This document shows, in pieces, positions 33,190-44,180 of a DNA stretch of 64,000 nt. The DNA comes from Welwitschia mirabilis (lineage: Eukaryota > Gnetophyta > Gnetopsida > Welwitschiales), in assembly GCA_051453625.1 (NCBI GenBank), contig JBOZIK010000001.1:232765389-232829388 (forward strand). The letters run 5' to 3'. Numbering within the stretch: position 1 is the stretch's first letter; every line of letters begins with the position of its first letter. The notes under the pieces were generated by a model. It did no database searches. It saw only the letters and a list, made by a program, of their open reading frames with translations, and had not been told where the DNA came from. A program made the translations under genes and the position numbers.

Positions 33190-33430
33190 TTAACTTCTAT
33201 CACAACCACATCAATGGGGTAGAATTCTTCTTCAATATAAATGACTAAATTCTTAATCATGCTTAAAGATTTCTTATTAGATGTATTTGCCAATTCTAAG
33301 ACAATCCTTATAGGCTCTATTCTATTTTTCAACCCAAATCATTAATAAATATGCAAGGGTATAATGTTGAAACTAGCTCTAATATCAATCAAAGCTTTTT
33401 TAATTCTTATGTTTCCTTTTAAAATGACAC
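33190..33430 (-). pseudogene. Athila/Tat-like retropepsin protease
   Basis: Minus-strand sequence reads ALIDIRASFNIIPLHIY, two stops, FGLKNRIEPIRIVLELANTS, a K-K-S-L-S-M-I-K segment and NLVIYIEEEFYPIDVVVIEV. The catalytic motif, normally D-L/I-G-A-S, is D-I-R-A-S: the Asp is kept but Gly is changed to Arg. It sits between gag and RT, as in gag-pol polyproteins where it cuts the precursor. Confidence 0.85.
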
Positions 33431-33750
33431 TAATAGTTATTTTCCCTTGGATATTTAAACTCTAAACATTTCTGTAAAACTAAGTTATTAATGCATTATG
33501 CTAAGAATACTTTACTAGGGATGGTTTGTTTTTGTTTCCTACTAATTAGATCTTTCCATAAATTAGAATACTTAGGATTCTCTTGTAAAAGTTTCCAAAA
33601 TGGTAAATTGATACTCATATTTTCTATTAAGGATTTAACATATTCATTAAAGGTAGGATTTGTATTCAATCTATTAAGCCAAGGGGTAACAAGTGTTTTA
33701 TGAGAAGAATATTTCTTTTTATTTCTTAAAAGAAAAGAGAAATAACAATT

Positions 33751-35150
33751 TTATAAAATTTCTATATCCTCTTCTCCCTCATTTTTATCACTTTGAGATG
33801 TTAAAGCCTCATGGGTAGGAGGTGTTATTTCATTTCTACTTCTTGTCATAACCTTACAATCTTTCTTAACTTTACTTGAGTTTGGTAAAGATTGTGTGGC
33901 AAGTGACCCTTGTGGTATTTGGTTAGTAAACATGGTTTTTTGCAAAATCCTCACAAGATTTTCAATGTTGAAGTTTCTTATTTCTTGTGTTTTTCTTAAC
34001 TCATCAAAGGAATTTCTAAGTTGATCACCTTGGTTTTATGAGTTGAATGAGCTTTCTTTGAGTTATTTAATTGAAAATTTACATTATCAAATCTCTTTTT
34101 AAATGTTTGAAAATTAAGATTATTTGTTTAAAATATTTTGAAATTAGATTGCCTATTCATCCTAAGTTAAAAATTGTTGTGATTTTAGATTTGAATTTGA
34201 TTTTGGTTTTAATTAAAGTTTAAGGACCTTTGATTAAAAGCATATACTTCTTCCTAAATTCTTTCTATATATGTTGGCAATAGAGGATACTCTTTCGTTG
34301 TATGATAGTTGTCTTTGCATAAATTACAGGTTAGAGCTATAATCACACCCTTTTTTGTTGCTAACTTTGTATCTAAAATCATCTGAGTGTATTTTTATAA
34401 AGTTGAGATGAAATCTTTAATGAAATTTATTGGTTCTTTATTAGTTTTTATTTCTTATTTTTATAGCTTAACCTTCTTAAGATCTTTAATGATTTGATCT
34501 ATAGTTCAATTTTCTCTAGGTGAGGGTTTAGGCCAAGTTTGACTTACTTGTACTAACTTTTTCAACACTTTCCAAACATTTTCTAAAGTAAGGCTCAACA
34601 AATTTCCTTCACACAAAAAATTAATTAGTTGCTTATTTTTACTATTAAGTCTACTATAAAAGTAATCTACCAATTCGTCTTAATAAAAAACATCTATATG
34701 ATTCAAAGAATGTAAAGCAGTGAAAAATCTCTCATAAGTAGAGGTACAATCTTCATTAGGTTATTGTTGAAAGTTAGTTACTTCTTTCTTATGTTTTCTA
34801 ATGGTAGTTTTACTTATGAATTTATTAATAAAAGCTGCTTTAACTTGACTCCATGATTCTAAACTCTTATGAAGAATCATTCTTAATTAAAGTTTAGCTT
34901 TATCTTTTAAAGTGATAAGAAAAATAACCATGTAAGTTCTATCACTTATTCTTTTCTCAGCATTCCCTAAAGTGAGCACTAACTATTAAATGCTGGCAAT
35001 GTGTTGTAGAGGATCTTCATCATGTTCATCACTAAAACTAAGATAAGCATTTAGGTTCCTAAGTTCGACATCATTACCAGGAGGTAAATCAAAAGGGGTT
35101 TAAATTTCACACTTTTATTAGCAATAAAATCTCTAAAGGTGACATTAGCA
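33751..35150 (-). pseudogene. Athila/Tat-like gag and gag-protease linker
   Basis: The minus strand contains DYFYSRLNSKNKQLINFL and LENVWKVLKKLVQVSQTW, the end of the capsid core in Athila gag (F-Y-x-G-L...A-x-x-L-I-E-x-x-A), then a Lys/Asn-rich part, a decayed zinc knuckle CNLCKDNYHTTKEYP in which the last Cys is not preserved, and Asn/Gln-rich sequence. The piece open at 33954-33751 includes VMTRSRNEITPP, the linker that in these elements reads T-x-R-S-G-K. Gag would form the particle that packages element RNA. The N-terminal limit is uncertain. Confidence 0.75.
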
Positions 35151-35893
35151 TTAGGATTTATAGGTGCAGTTATAAGGGTTCTAATAATAAGGGTCAGATT
35201 AGGCGAAGTGACTTGCTTTTATTTTTGCAATGAACTAGACATATTTTAAAATTGAAAACTATCATCGAAACAATCTTTTGAAAAATTTTCTTTTACAAAA
35301 TCAGATTCTAAAGAAATAAATGTAGAAATTTATGGAATTTTTGAAACTTGTGTATTATGGGTGTGTGTACCTAAGTTAAATTTGAAGTCAATCAAATCTT
35401 TCAAATGGTTTTTTCTATGAACAACCACTCTTTCTAATATTTTTCTTTCTTACTAGATTTTTCCATATCCTAACATGCTCAATTTTGATGTTTAGTACAT
35501 TGTCCCTCTAGTCATTTGAAAGATAGTATGAATTACAAAAAACATAAAAAATAAGAAATGCAAATAAAAATATGAAATAATAGATTAAAAAAACTTAGAA
35601 AGTAGACTCTCATCCTCCTAAGTCATCTGGACAATAGAGATGACGATAAGAAAACCCTAGAAATTTCTAAGAAAGTGAAAAACTGAAAAACACAAGGTAT
35701 AAGCCGTCATAACTACACATCATTTGAATGATGAAGTGGATGATAATGTGTTTATTTTGGAACCAAAAATAGAAATTGCGAAAAGAAAAATACACTACTG
35801 TAACTAAAGATACAGTTATACCATAAAGAAACATTTGAACTAATATCCAAACACTTACATGAGTAATGAAGACTCTCAAACTCCAAGCAGCCT
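35151..35893. other. 5' leader of the Athila/Tat-like element
   Basis: No protein motif. Contains words of the TCATCTGGA/GATGAT type near 35605-35645 and 35712-35745. ORFs here run on into the LTR and are not genes. Confidence 0.5.
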
Positions 35894-35911
35894 TCCCAAA
35901 TAATGGCACTA
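35894..35911 (-). promoter_or_regulatory. Decayed tRNA-Asp-type primer-binding site
   Basis: Minus strand TAGTGCCATTATTTGGGA against the Athila/Tat consensus TGGCGCCGTTGCCGGGGA. Seven differences, six of them C-to-T or G-to-A. It abuts the inner end of the 5' LTR. Confidence 0.65.
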
Positions 35912-35912
35912 A

Positions 35913-36995
35913 GATGTTGTATTGCATATTTGTACAAATGATTATGTTCAAGAAGATCTTGTCATTTACAAATAAAATAGATATTTTTCACAATACAACA
36001 CACTAATATAGATGAAAATAAACTCAAATGTCATAATCCATCAAAGGCCCAAGCTAGAAGAAAAAGAATTAGATTCAAAATGAAACACTTATATATTCTA
36101 GTATAGAAATAGAATGTAATGCAGAAAATCATAATGCAAACACACTTATGCAAAGTTAATCTAGAAAATAAAAATAATTATGCACCTAAACTAATAATGC
36201 TCAATCTTGACAGGTTACCTTCATAACCTGTACCAACTCAAGAAACTATCATAAAATTAGATATAAATTATGAGGGATAAGTAACAAATAAGCATAGGAA
36301 ATAGAAAATAGTTCTTTGTATTAATCTCAAATAAACATTTATGTTATAAACTAGTGACACCTCAATAGAGGAAGCATAGCCCAACACCAAGAAAAACATC
36401 TCTGTACAACTATTAAGGATGGATCTCTATCTCTTTGATCTCCTGTCACGAGAATTTCTGTACAAGTAAAGACTAGATAGAGTCAAAGGTAGAATCAATA
36501 GTTATTAACAAACATACTTATAAAGAAAAAATAGATAAACAAGTACAAGTACATTCCTAATAGATAAATAGACAAATGGTAAAAGTTAAGTGAATATTCA
36601 GTGGAACATTATAATAGATCTCAGTGTGCTAGTTGTCCAGACGATACAGGGGGCAATGTCACCTCATAAGCAATTCATATCATCTACTAAATTAATTATA
36701 TTTAGCATCCTCATTGGCTTTAAATAGTCTCTCATCCATATAATCATCTAAACAATGAGGTGAATGATAAGCTTATGACAAGTTTTCATGTAATGCATCA
36801 GCCTCAATATTTATAGAAAATTTGCTTCAAATAGAGAATATTACAAACTTTTTTAAATGCTATAAAATGTCATGAAGATTACATGTTTTTGTATCTTATC
36901 TCTCCATTATCGTGGAAATCCAATATAAATGTACCTAATATCTTGCAAAATTGCTCAAAATACCCTATCAAATAATAAAAGTTGGTAGTGCAACA
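35913..36995 (-). repeat. 5' LTR of the Athila/Tat-like element
   Basis: Aligns with 23604-25175. On the minus strand starts TGTTGCACTACCAACTTT at 36995. Carries GTCCAGACGAT near 36634, a version of the palindromic word with its CpG still present. Confidence 0.85.
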
Positions 36996-37000
36996 TGAAG

Positions 37001-38285
37001 CAATTCATTATGTTATATCCCTTAGAGTTGTTTTAAGGAAAAAAATGGTTGTAATCTAATTGAGAAATGCATAGATCTTACAAAAAGATCTATACATAAG
37101 ATTAATCAATAGGTCCAAAATTGTACCTTATCTATAAGTAAGAAATATTTCTAGATTCAACTGATTATTATTGACTTACAAAAATATGATCTTATTTTAG
37201 GCATGAATTGGTTAATGCAAAATAAAAAAGTTATAAATTGTAAAAAGTGTCGAGGAGAGATGAGAAAAACTGTGGTCAAAGAATGATGTTATAAGTTTAA
37301 CCTAAATCAGCTATGAATAACTTAATTAAAACCAAACATATAAAGAAGGAAGTTAAAAATGGATTATTAATTTATATGATTTATCTAAAATTAGCTAACA
37401 TAAATGAAGAAGAAACTTGAGTGTATAGTATACTAATAATCTAATATTGTCTTGATGTATTTACAATAGAGTTACTAGGAATGCCACTTATTCAAGAAGT
37501 TGAGTTTGCTATTTGATCTAATTCTAGGAACTCAACCTATTTCCAAAGCATCATATATAGTTTCTCCTATAGAAACAAAAGAATTAAAAATTTAGGTTGT
37601 ATAAATTCTACAAAAGGGTGTTATTTATCCTAATGTATTACCATGAGAGGCATTAATGTTGTTTGTAAAGAAAAGGAATGAAACACTTAGGTTACAGATT
37701 GATTATAGTAATATATAGTTAAGAATAAGTATTCATTACCAAGAATAAATAATCTCTTTAATCAACTTAAGAAAGATAAGGTATTTTCCAAAATTGATTT
37801 AAGATCTAGATGTTATCAAGTTTAAATTAAGAAAGAAAATATTTATAAAATAGTTTTTAGAAGTCGCTATGGACATTATGCGTTTATTGTCATATCTTTT
37901 ATTTTAACTAATGCTCTTACAATATTAATGAGTTTTATGAATCATGTTTTATAGGCATGTCTTTATTCCTTTGTAATTATGTTTAATAATGAAATTCTCA
38001 TTTATTATAAATCTTATGAGAAACATGAGAAAAACTTAAGAATAGTCTTATACATCTTAAGAAATCATCGACTATATGCTAACATGAAAAAATGTTCTTT
38101 TCTAGAGAAATCCATTTAGTTCTTGGATTATGTAGCATCTATAGAGGGTATCTGAATTGATCCAAATAAAGTTAAGATATTTATGGAATGGCTATCACCT
38201 ATAACTATTATTAAGGTTAGAAGCTTTCTTGGCCTTATTGGGTACTATCATTAATTCATCTTCAACTTTTCTAAGATAGATTAAA
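37001..38285 (+). pseudogene. Del/Tekay-like chromovirus protease end and reverse transcriptase
   Basis: Plus-strand blocks in order: YDLILGMNWLMQNKKVINC (end of protease), ELLGMPLIQEVEFAI, a decayed Y-R-M-x-P-x-E-L segment, LFVKKRNETLRLQIDYS-like sequence, [19 protein letters not shown]-like sequence with [30 protein letters not shown], a T-N-A segment, FVIMFNNEILIYY, HEKNLRIVLYILRNHRLYAN, KKCSFLEKS, VKIFMEWLSPITIIKVRSFL and LIGYYH. The YIDD-type active site reads F-N-N-E (37982-37993), so both catalytic Asp are gone. Frameshifts are present. It is cut at 38285 by the LTR of another element and continues at about 47070. Confidence 0.9.
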
Positions 38286-39888
38286 TGAAGGAAAAACTTA
38301 ATTTTTAAAACAAGAAGATAATGCTCTAAGCCTTTAGAAAAATGAATGTCTACTTAACATGATAATTTAACTTAGGAAAAGGAAATCAAGTATAAACTTC
38401 AAATTATAACATAAAGAAATCTCCTACGTCCAATTGCATATATAGTGGAAGCACATGAGTATGAAATTGACAGAATATTTGACATGAATTCATATGAAAA
38501 TATAATGCCTTATCAAACTATCACTTTACTTAATAAAAGCACTATTTCTTTTATGTAACATATGAGTAATTACAACACAGTATTTATAACTATCTTAAGG
38601 GACTATATGTGTAAACATTGAGGTTTCATAGGATATAAAAAGGGAAATATAGTAAAATAAAAACATGTAATATTTTATAAGCATTCAATAATATTCTAAA
38701 GATCATTTATAACTTAAATATACAAGAAATATAATTTAAAAAGTAAAATCAACCAAAGTCATTTTTATGCAAAACTAATTTTTCTTAAAAAGTTACTACT
38801 TGAATCATATCATATGGATGCAATTAAGTACTTTAGATATCACATTTGATTTTATAAAAAATTTACTACAATTTAGAATTAGAATATAACATGTGAAAAG
38901 CTAGATTCCTCAATTTGGCATAGCAAACCATTTGCCTTTATTAAGATTTTTACTAAATTGTGATACATTTGACTTAAATGGTAGCTCTTCACTTTACACA
39001 GAAGGAATTATAAAAGAATAAAAAAAATATAAATTATATTCAAAATTAATAGGTAATTGATAAAAACTAGCATAGAAATATTCATTCAATTAAACTGATA
39101 CATTGTCAATTTCAAGCTATGTTGACTCATAGAAAGAGAAGAAATGAATAAGAGAGACAAAATTTAGAAGAATGAACTTAAAAAATTTTAGAATATTTAA
39201 AATACTTATAATATGTCATAAAATAATTTTATAGGATTAAATATTTAAGATTAAGAAGAATCGATTAAAACCGATAAAAATAATTCATTTAGAAAAAACT
39301 TTAAAAATTATAGTCGACCTTACTTTGATCAAGAATATTAAGAAAACTAAAAAAAATTTAAAACAATGGATATCCTATTTTAAAATTACTCAGAAAGTAT
39401 TGCAAGATAGAATTTTAAATTTTGGAAAAAACATTAATGATGAATGAGACATTCCCTATGAAGAAAAAAAAGAAAAAAGAAGAAGGATCTGATAATTCAG
39501 AAATTTTTTCTAGGTAAAACTGCATCTAAGAGTGAAAATGCCTAAAAAAGGCCTAAAAAAGGGGTTTAATAGTCTATATTTGGGTTCTAAATACTTGAGA
39601 AAGAATATTTCTAAATCATGAAAGGAAGCTACAAATAAAATTTTAAAACCACTAGAGTTACCAAAAAAAAAAAAAAAGTTGTGGTTAAAACAAGCACTAA
39701 AATTCACTATTCTACTTTGATTTTGAGAAGAGAAAAAAGAAGAAAAAGTAGTTCTTATAAAAAAATAGTTTTAATCTTAAAAAATAGAAATAACATGTTT
39801 ACAAACTAATATATTGCTACTTGAAAGGATAAAATAAATATTCATCATCATTTACCACAGAAAGGTGGAATCGTGAGGAAATGAATTT

Positions 39889-39946
<58 letters not shown>

Positions 39947-40790
39947 TAAATGGAGAAAATAAGGAATAAAAGGACTAAAATATATCATTTATATAACATG
40001 GAGTAACCAACCATGCAAATGCTTAGATTACCAAAATAGTTACTAAATGTTTAACAATCTAGTTAGAAGTAATTATGCAACATTCTATAAAAAGTCTAAC
40101 TTAATTGAAAGAAAATTATGATACAAATGCATAAATGAAGTAATCAAAGCAATAAAAAAAAACATAAAAAAAGAACATTTATTAATTTTAGATGAATTTA
40201 TATTCCTTTTCATCAGTATTCAATCGAATTGTTTATAAGATTTGATGCCTTCTCCTCCTTCTGCATTGCTTGATCACATGCACTTCACCACCTCTACAAT
40301 GCCTTGAGATGGACAAAAATGGGAGAAAGATTACTGAAAATGAGATATGAAAGGGTTTAGAAGATGGAAACTAGATTTAGATGTAGCAAAAGATGAGAAT
40401 GAAGAATTTAAAAGGCTTTAAAAGTTGATATAGAGAGAATATCAACTTGAAAGTGAAGAAATATGAGAGAAAAGTGATATAAAATCTCTTTGGAATGCTT
40501 GAGAATGGCTAAAATGAAATAAACATGCTATAATAATATTATGATATGAATTTGAGAACTAAGACGGGGTCTTTATAGGTGCACTTGGGTCAGTTGTAGG
40601 CCAAGTAGTTGCTAAAACCACTATATATTCTCATGTGATTCATGTCTTATTTGATAAAACTATCATATGATATTGTAGTATCATTTTACTCTTGGAATTG
40701 GCACTGCAGTGCCATAGATAGTTTCAAAATAACTATGAAAAATCCTAAAAATAAACTTAATCTAATTTTATCTTTTAAGGCTTACAATAC
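38286..40790 (-). repeat. 3' LTR of the second gypsy element
   Basis: Aligns with 44181-46593, for example the shared CACTAAAATTCACTATT, ATGATACAAATGCATAAAT, TTTATAGGTGCACTTGG and TTTGATAAAACTATCATATG blocks. It has a dinucleotide microsatellite absent from the partner. Outer edge inferred from where the alignment stops. Confidence 0.75.
39889..39945. repeat. Compound microsatellite (TA)n(GA)n
   Basis: About ten TA units followed by about eighteen GA units. The equivalent position in the sister LTR (about 45740) has no dinucleotide repeat. Confidence 0.95.
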
Positions 40791-40797
40791 ATGAGTT

Positions 40798-40897
40798 NNN
40801 NNNNNNNNNNNNNNNNNNNNNNNNNNNNNNNNNNNNNNNNNNNNNNNNNNNNNNNNNNNNNNNNNNNNNNNNNNNNNNNNNNNNNNNNNNNNNNNNN
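40798..40897. other. Assembly gap, 100 N
   Basis: Lies between the LTR end and a foreign LTR fragment, so element structure across it is unknown. Confidence 0.95.
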
Positions 40898-41134
40898 TAA
40901 ATAACCATAAGATGGAATGTGATGATAATCAGGTGAGCTATCCTCATATAGTTCTCCTGAGGTGTATCCTGTGGATAATTGAAAGGTGATTATCTTAGTT
41001 TCAAATTAATTGATCCACTGTAATGTTTAATCGTGTCTTGTAAGTTAACTTTGTTTAAGTTTAATTTGGAAAAAAAAAAAAAAATTTCCATGTTTTTGTG
41101 CTGTTTAAGTCTAGCCTAAGTGCGGGTTGTGACA
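40898..41134 (-). mobile_element. LTR fragment inserted in the RT of the second gypsy element
   Basis: On the minus strand it begins TGTCACAACCCGCACTTAGG at 41134, the typical start of a chromovirus LTR, directly after the RT sequence encoding K-D-D-I-I-Y. It includes a 15-base A run at 41070-41084. The other end is lost in the N gap. Confidence 0.65.
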
Positions 41135-41520
41135 TAAATAATATCATCTTTTTAAAATTTTATAATTTCTTCATTAACAATATTCCTTATCTTTTGATTT
41201 AGCCTCTGTTAAAGTTGAGGAACATGTTTGATGTTAGAATCTAAATCAATACGATGTGTACAAATATAAGGATGAATACCAATCAAATCATGATAAGAAT
41301 AAGCAAAAGCTAGATAATGTTTAAGTAATAAACAAGTAAGCTCTTTGTTTTTGATAAAGAATAAGATAAGCACTACTGATGATAGGTTTAGATTGAATAT
41401 TGCTAAAAAGATGTACTTTAAATAATTAGTTAGAGGTTTTAATTCATCATTAGAAATACTATTAGCTATAAAAACTTCATTAAAAGAAACATTCATTTTA
41501 ATTCCTTTAAAAAATAATTA
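41135..41520 (-). pseudogene. N-terminal part of gypsy reverse transcriptase (second element)
   Basis: Open at 41496-41209 and continuing with one stop: LLLKHYLAFAYSYHDLIGIH, PYICTHRIDLDSNIKHV, then QRLNQKIRNIVNEEIIKF and DDIIY. This is the linker and fingers start that precedes the catalytic core in gypsy RT (F-A-W-S-Y-x-D-M-P-G-I...H-R-I). The catalytic palm is missing because the frame ends at a foreign LTR at 41134. Confidence 0.8.
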
Positions 41521-42000
41521 AAATATTCAAAATAAACATATTCAATAGGATTACCAATTACATTTGAATCTAAATAAGATGTAACAAGTAATTCATTTTT
41601 AATAATCAAATAAGCCATATCATTCAAAATAAAAAATAAAACATCATTTACAGGTTGTATTTTTAGTAAAGTTAAATGTACATTTAATCTAATAGAATTT
41701 TTATTTCAACTAGAAAATACATTTAATGTAATGAACAGATTACTAAAGATAATTTTTAATGCATCAGATCTATAATTAATTTATACATCTACTATTGCAA
41801 GCCCCAATCTACTAAGAATAATAGGGTAACTAGTAAAGTTAATATGGTATACTATTTTTTAAATTTGAAATAGGATATTTTTTAAGATTCCTAAGGGTTT
41901 AACCAAGGTTCCATCATCCATAGAAGGAATCACATTAGTGGGACCAATAAAGTTAAATCCTAAGGCTTGAAAAATAGGTTCTGATATGAGATTAACTCTA
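41521..42000 (-). pseudogene. Retropepsin-like protease fragment (second element)
   Basis: Minus-strand translation from the N gap leftwards: RVNLISEPIFQALGFNFIGP, then a T-N-V-I-P-S-M-D-D-G-T segment, LVKPLGILKNILFQ, YHINFTSYPIILSRLGLAIV and INYRSDALKII. The start, equivalent to the D-x-G-A catalytic loop, falls in the gap at 42001-42071. The fold order (N-L-I-S...G-x-P-L-G-I-L...I-L-G-R-P-W-L) is that of gypsy proteases. The later part is a spacer to RT. Confidence 0.7.
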
Positions 42001-42071
42001 NNNNNNNNNNNNNNNNNNNNNNNNNNNNNNNNNNNNNNNNNNNNNNNNNNNNNNNNNNNNNNNNNNNNNNN
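42001..42071. other. Assembly gap, 71 N
   Basis: Removes the expected protease active-site segment. Confidence 0.95.
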
Positions 42072-42599
42072 ATCATCATATTTTATAGAGATTTTAGATT
42101 GCTAAACATAAGCAGTAGTTGTAGTAATATTAATTATTTCTCCAAAAGTTCAAATCCTTTTTCTTTTTTATGAGTGCATAAGTCTTTAAGAAACTTAACA
42201 TAGAAGGAATTTTTTTAATTACCTCAATAAGGGGAAGATTAATTTTAACATATATAAAAATCTCATAAATGTCATTATGGTTATTAAAACATTTATTATA
42301 TTAAAGACATTAGGAAAATGAATAGAATCTTGTAATTTTTTATTTTGAAAATTTTCCTAGAATGAGATTCAAGATTTTCAAATGTTTAATCACATCTTCT
42401 TTAGCTTTAGAACTAGGTTATGAAATGAATTTCCCATTTTTTAATCTAATGGCATTTGCATCAGTTTGTTATTCCACCACATTAATTGATTTTGGATTAG
42501 GAGTTAATTGAGAAGATAATTTAAGATGACTCTCCTTCTTATTTTATTATTGAAACATAAAATTTATAGTTTATTATATTGACTCATTTTATTAACCAA

Positions 42600-43912
42600 C
42601 AACTTTATTATTTATTATAAATTATTTTCTTGTGGAGGAGGAAGAGATAAATATTTAGATTGCCATTGAGATTGGTTGTTGTTATAAGAATGAAAGGAAT
42701 TATGATGGAAATTGTTTGGTTAAGAATTAGAATACTTATTAAATGGTACAAGAGCATGATAATTTTGAATAAAGATATGAGATTTAAATATATGATGATG
42801 ATGTAAAGAACTTTAAGCTACCTTAAAATTTTTACAAAATTTTATGAAATGATCTTCTACTTAATACAACTTTTAAAAAGATGAACTTGAAGAAAAGTTT
42901 TCTTAATATTTTCTTGTTATAATTTAAGATTTTTTTCATCATTATATTTATCCTTATGAAAAAGTTCATTCAAGTTAAACTTATTTCTAATATGATCATT
43001 AATAATGTTTTTCCATCTTTAAGCAACTTTAACTAAATCTTCTAATTCTTTTCATGCTCTATCAGGAGATGAATTTAATAAATCTCTAACAGTTAACATT
43101 TCTACTAAATTTCTAATTTCTTTATTAAGATATTTTAGGAAAAAGTTAAACTAATATTCAAACTTCAAACAATAATTGGGATTTTTAATAAGAAGATATC
43201 TAAAGCACTCAAAAGTTTTAGAATAAGGTTTAGTTAACGATTGCTTAAATATACTACTTAGTTTTCTTATTTGATAAATGTGAGGAATAGGGAACTTTTT
43301 TAATAAAAGATTCTTTAAATTTAATAAGATTTGAAAGATATTCATTGTAATTGATAATCCTAAGTCAATGTTTAGCTCTATATTTTAAGAGAGAAGGAAA
43401 CATTACTAGTTTCACCTTATTAGAATGAGCTTGATAACTTATCATACAAACTAAGTAAAATTCTTCAAGGAACTCATAAGGATTCTTATGATCTAAACCA
43501 TGAAAAGTTGAAAAATTCTTGAGGATTTNNNNNNNNNNNNNNNNNNNNNNNNNNNNNNNNNNNNNNNNNNNNNNNNNNNNNNNNNNNNNNNNNNNNNNNN
43601 NNNNNNNNNNNNNNNNNNNNNNNNNNNNTCATAAGGATTCTTATGATCTAAACCATGAAAAGTAAAAAAATTATTAAGGTTTTTAATAGAAATAGAATTA
43701 TCATAAGTAAAAGAAATAGGAGATTTAATTTTAAAACCTTCAAAAAGATGACCAAGAGTAGTTTGAGAATAAGAAGTATAAGCATTATTATATTTGATAT
43801 CCATTTGAAAAGAAAAAATATTTGAAACTTTAGCAAGGATATTAAATTTAAATAGAGATGAGAACAAAGGTGGAGATGAAATAGGAGCTAAAGAGTATTT
43901 AAAACTATGCAA
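42600..43912 (-). pseudogene. Gypsy gag (second element)
   Basis: The first open stretch (43912-43629, ended by a gap) contains FFTFHGLDHKNPY, and beyond the gap NPYEFLEEFYLV and KVKLVMFPSLLKYRAKHWL match the gypsy gag core (E-N-P-Y-x-H-L-x-x-F...L-x-P-F-S-L-x-x-x-A-x-x-W). Further left, FKESFIKKVPYSSH continues it. Downstream the sequence becomes Gln/Asn/His-rich to about 42600. Frames change several times. It is the 5' gene of this minus-strand element, next to the primer site at 44178. Confidence 0.75.
43529..43628. other. Assembly gap, 100 N, flanked by a ~54-bp imperfect duplication
   Basis: The gag segment encoding the HGLDHKNPYE region occurs on both sides with several differences. 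Confidence 0.9.
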
Positions 43913-44159
43913 ATGTTTACTAGTATGAATTCAATTTCTATTCATTAATGCATTATATTAAAAAATAAATAATTAGAGATGCACGAAAAAGTAATAAGAA
44001 TTAAAATGTATACACTTAGAAGGCTTGTTGGAGTAGCATAGTGCTTATGGACTCATGAATGCAATTGTAATATCAAAAGAATCTAAGAACAATTAAATTT
44101 CATTAGTTTATATAAATCCTTAAAGAAAAGTATAATATTTCACATAAAAATAACAAGTG

Positions 44160-44178
44160 TTCCCCAACAACAGTGCCA
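44160..44178 (-). promoter_or_regulatory. Decayed tRNA-Asp-type primer-binding site
   Basis: Minus strand TGGCACTGTTGTTGGGGAA. Compared with TGGCGCCGTTGCCGGGGAA every difference is C-to-T or G-to-A, and all fall in or next to CpG. Confidence 0.85.
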
Positions 44179-44180
44179 AT

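Larger units (their letters stand above)
23604..36995 (-). mobile_element. Athila/Tat-like Ty3/gypsy element, complete structure
   Basis: Left and right LTRs (23604-25175, 35913-36995) flank, in minus orientation, a tRNA-Asp-type primer site, gag, protease, RT, RNase H, integrase, a long 3' region with a possible extra ORF, and a polypurine tract. The putative target duplication is TGGAG at 23599-23603 and TGAAG at 36996-37000, one G-to-A difference. Every coding domain has stops or shifts. It interrupts the chromovirus between gag and protease. Five N gaps lie within it. Confidence 0.85.

Noticed and set aside
35667-35951. 94-codon minus-strand hydrophobic ORF
   Set aside because: It spans LTR, primer site and leader of a retrotransposon. 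Hydrophobicity follows from T-rich sequence.
43151-43345. 64-codon minus-strand ORF as a separate gene
   Set aside because: It is part of the gag of the second gypsy element and not an independent gene.
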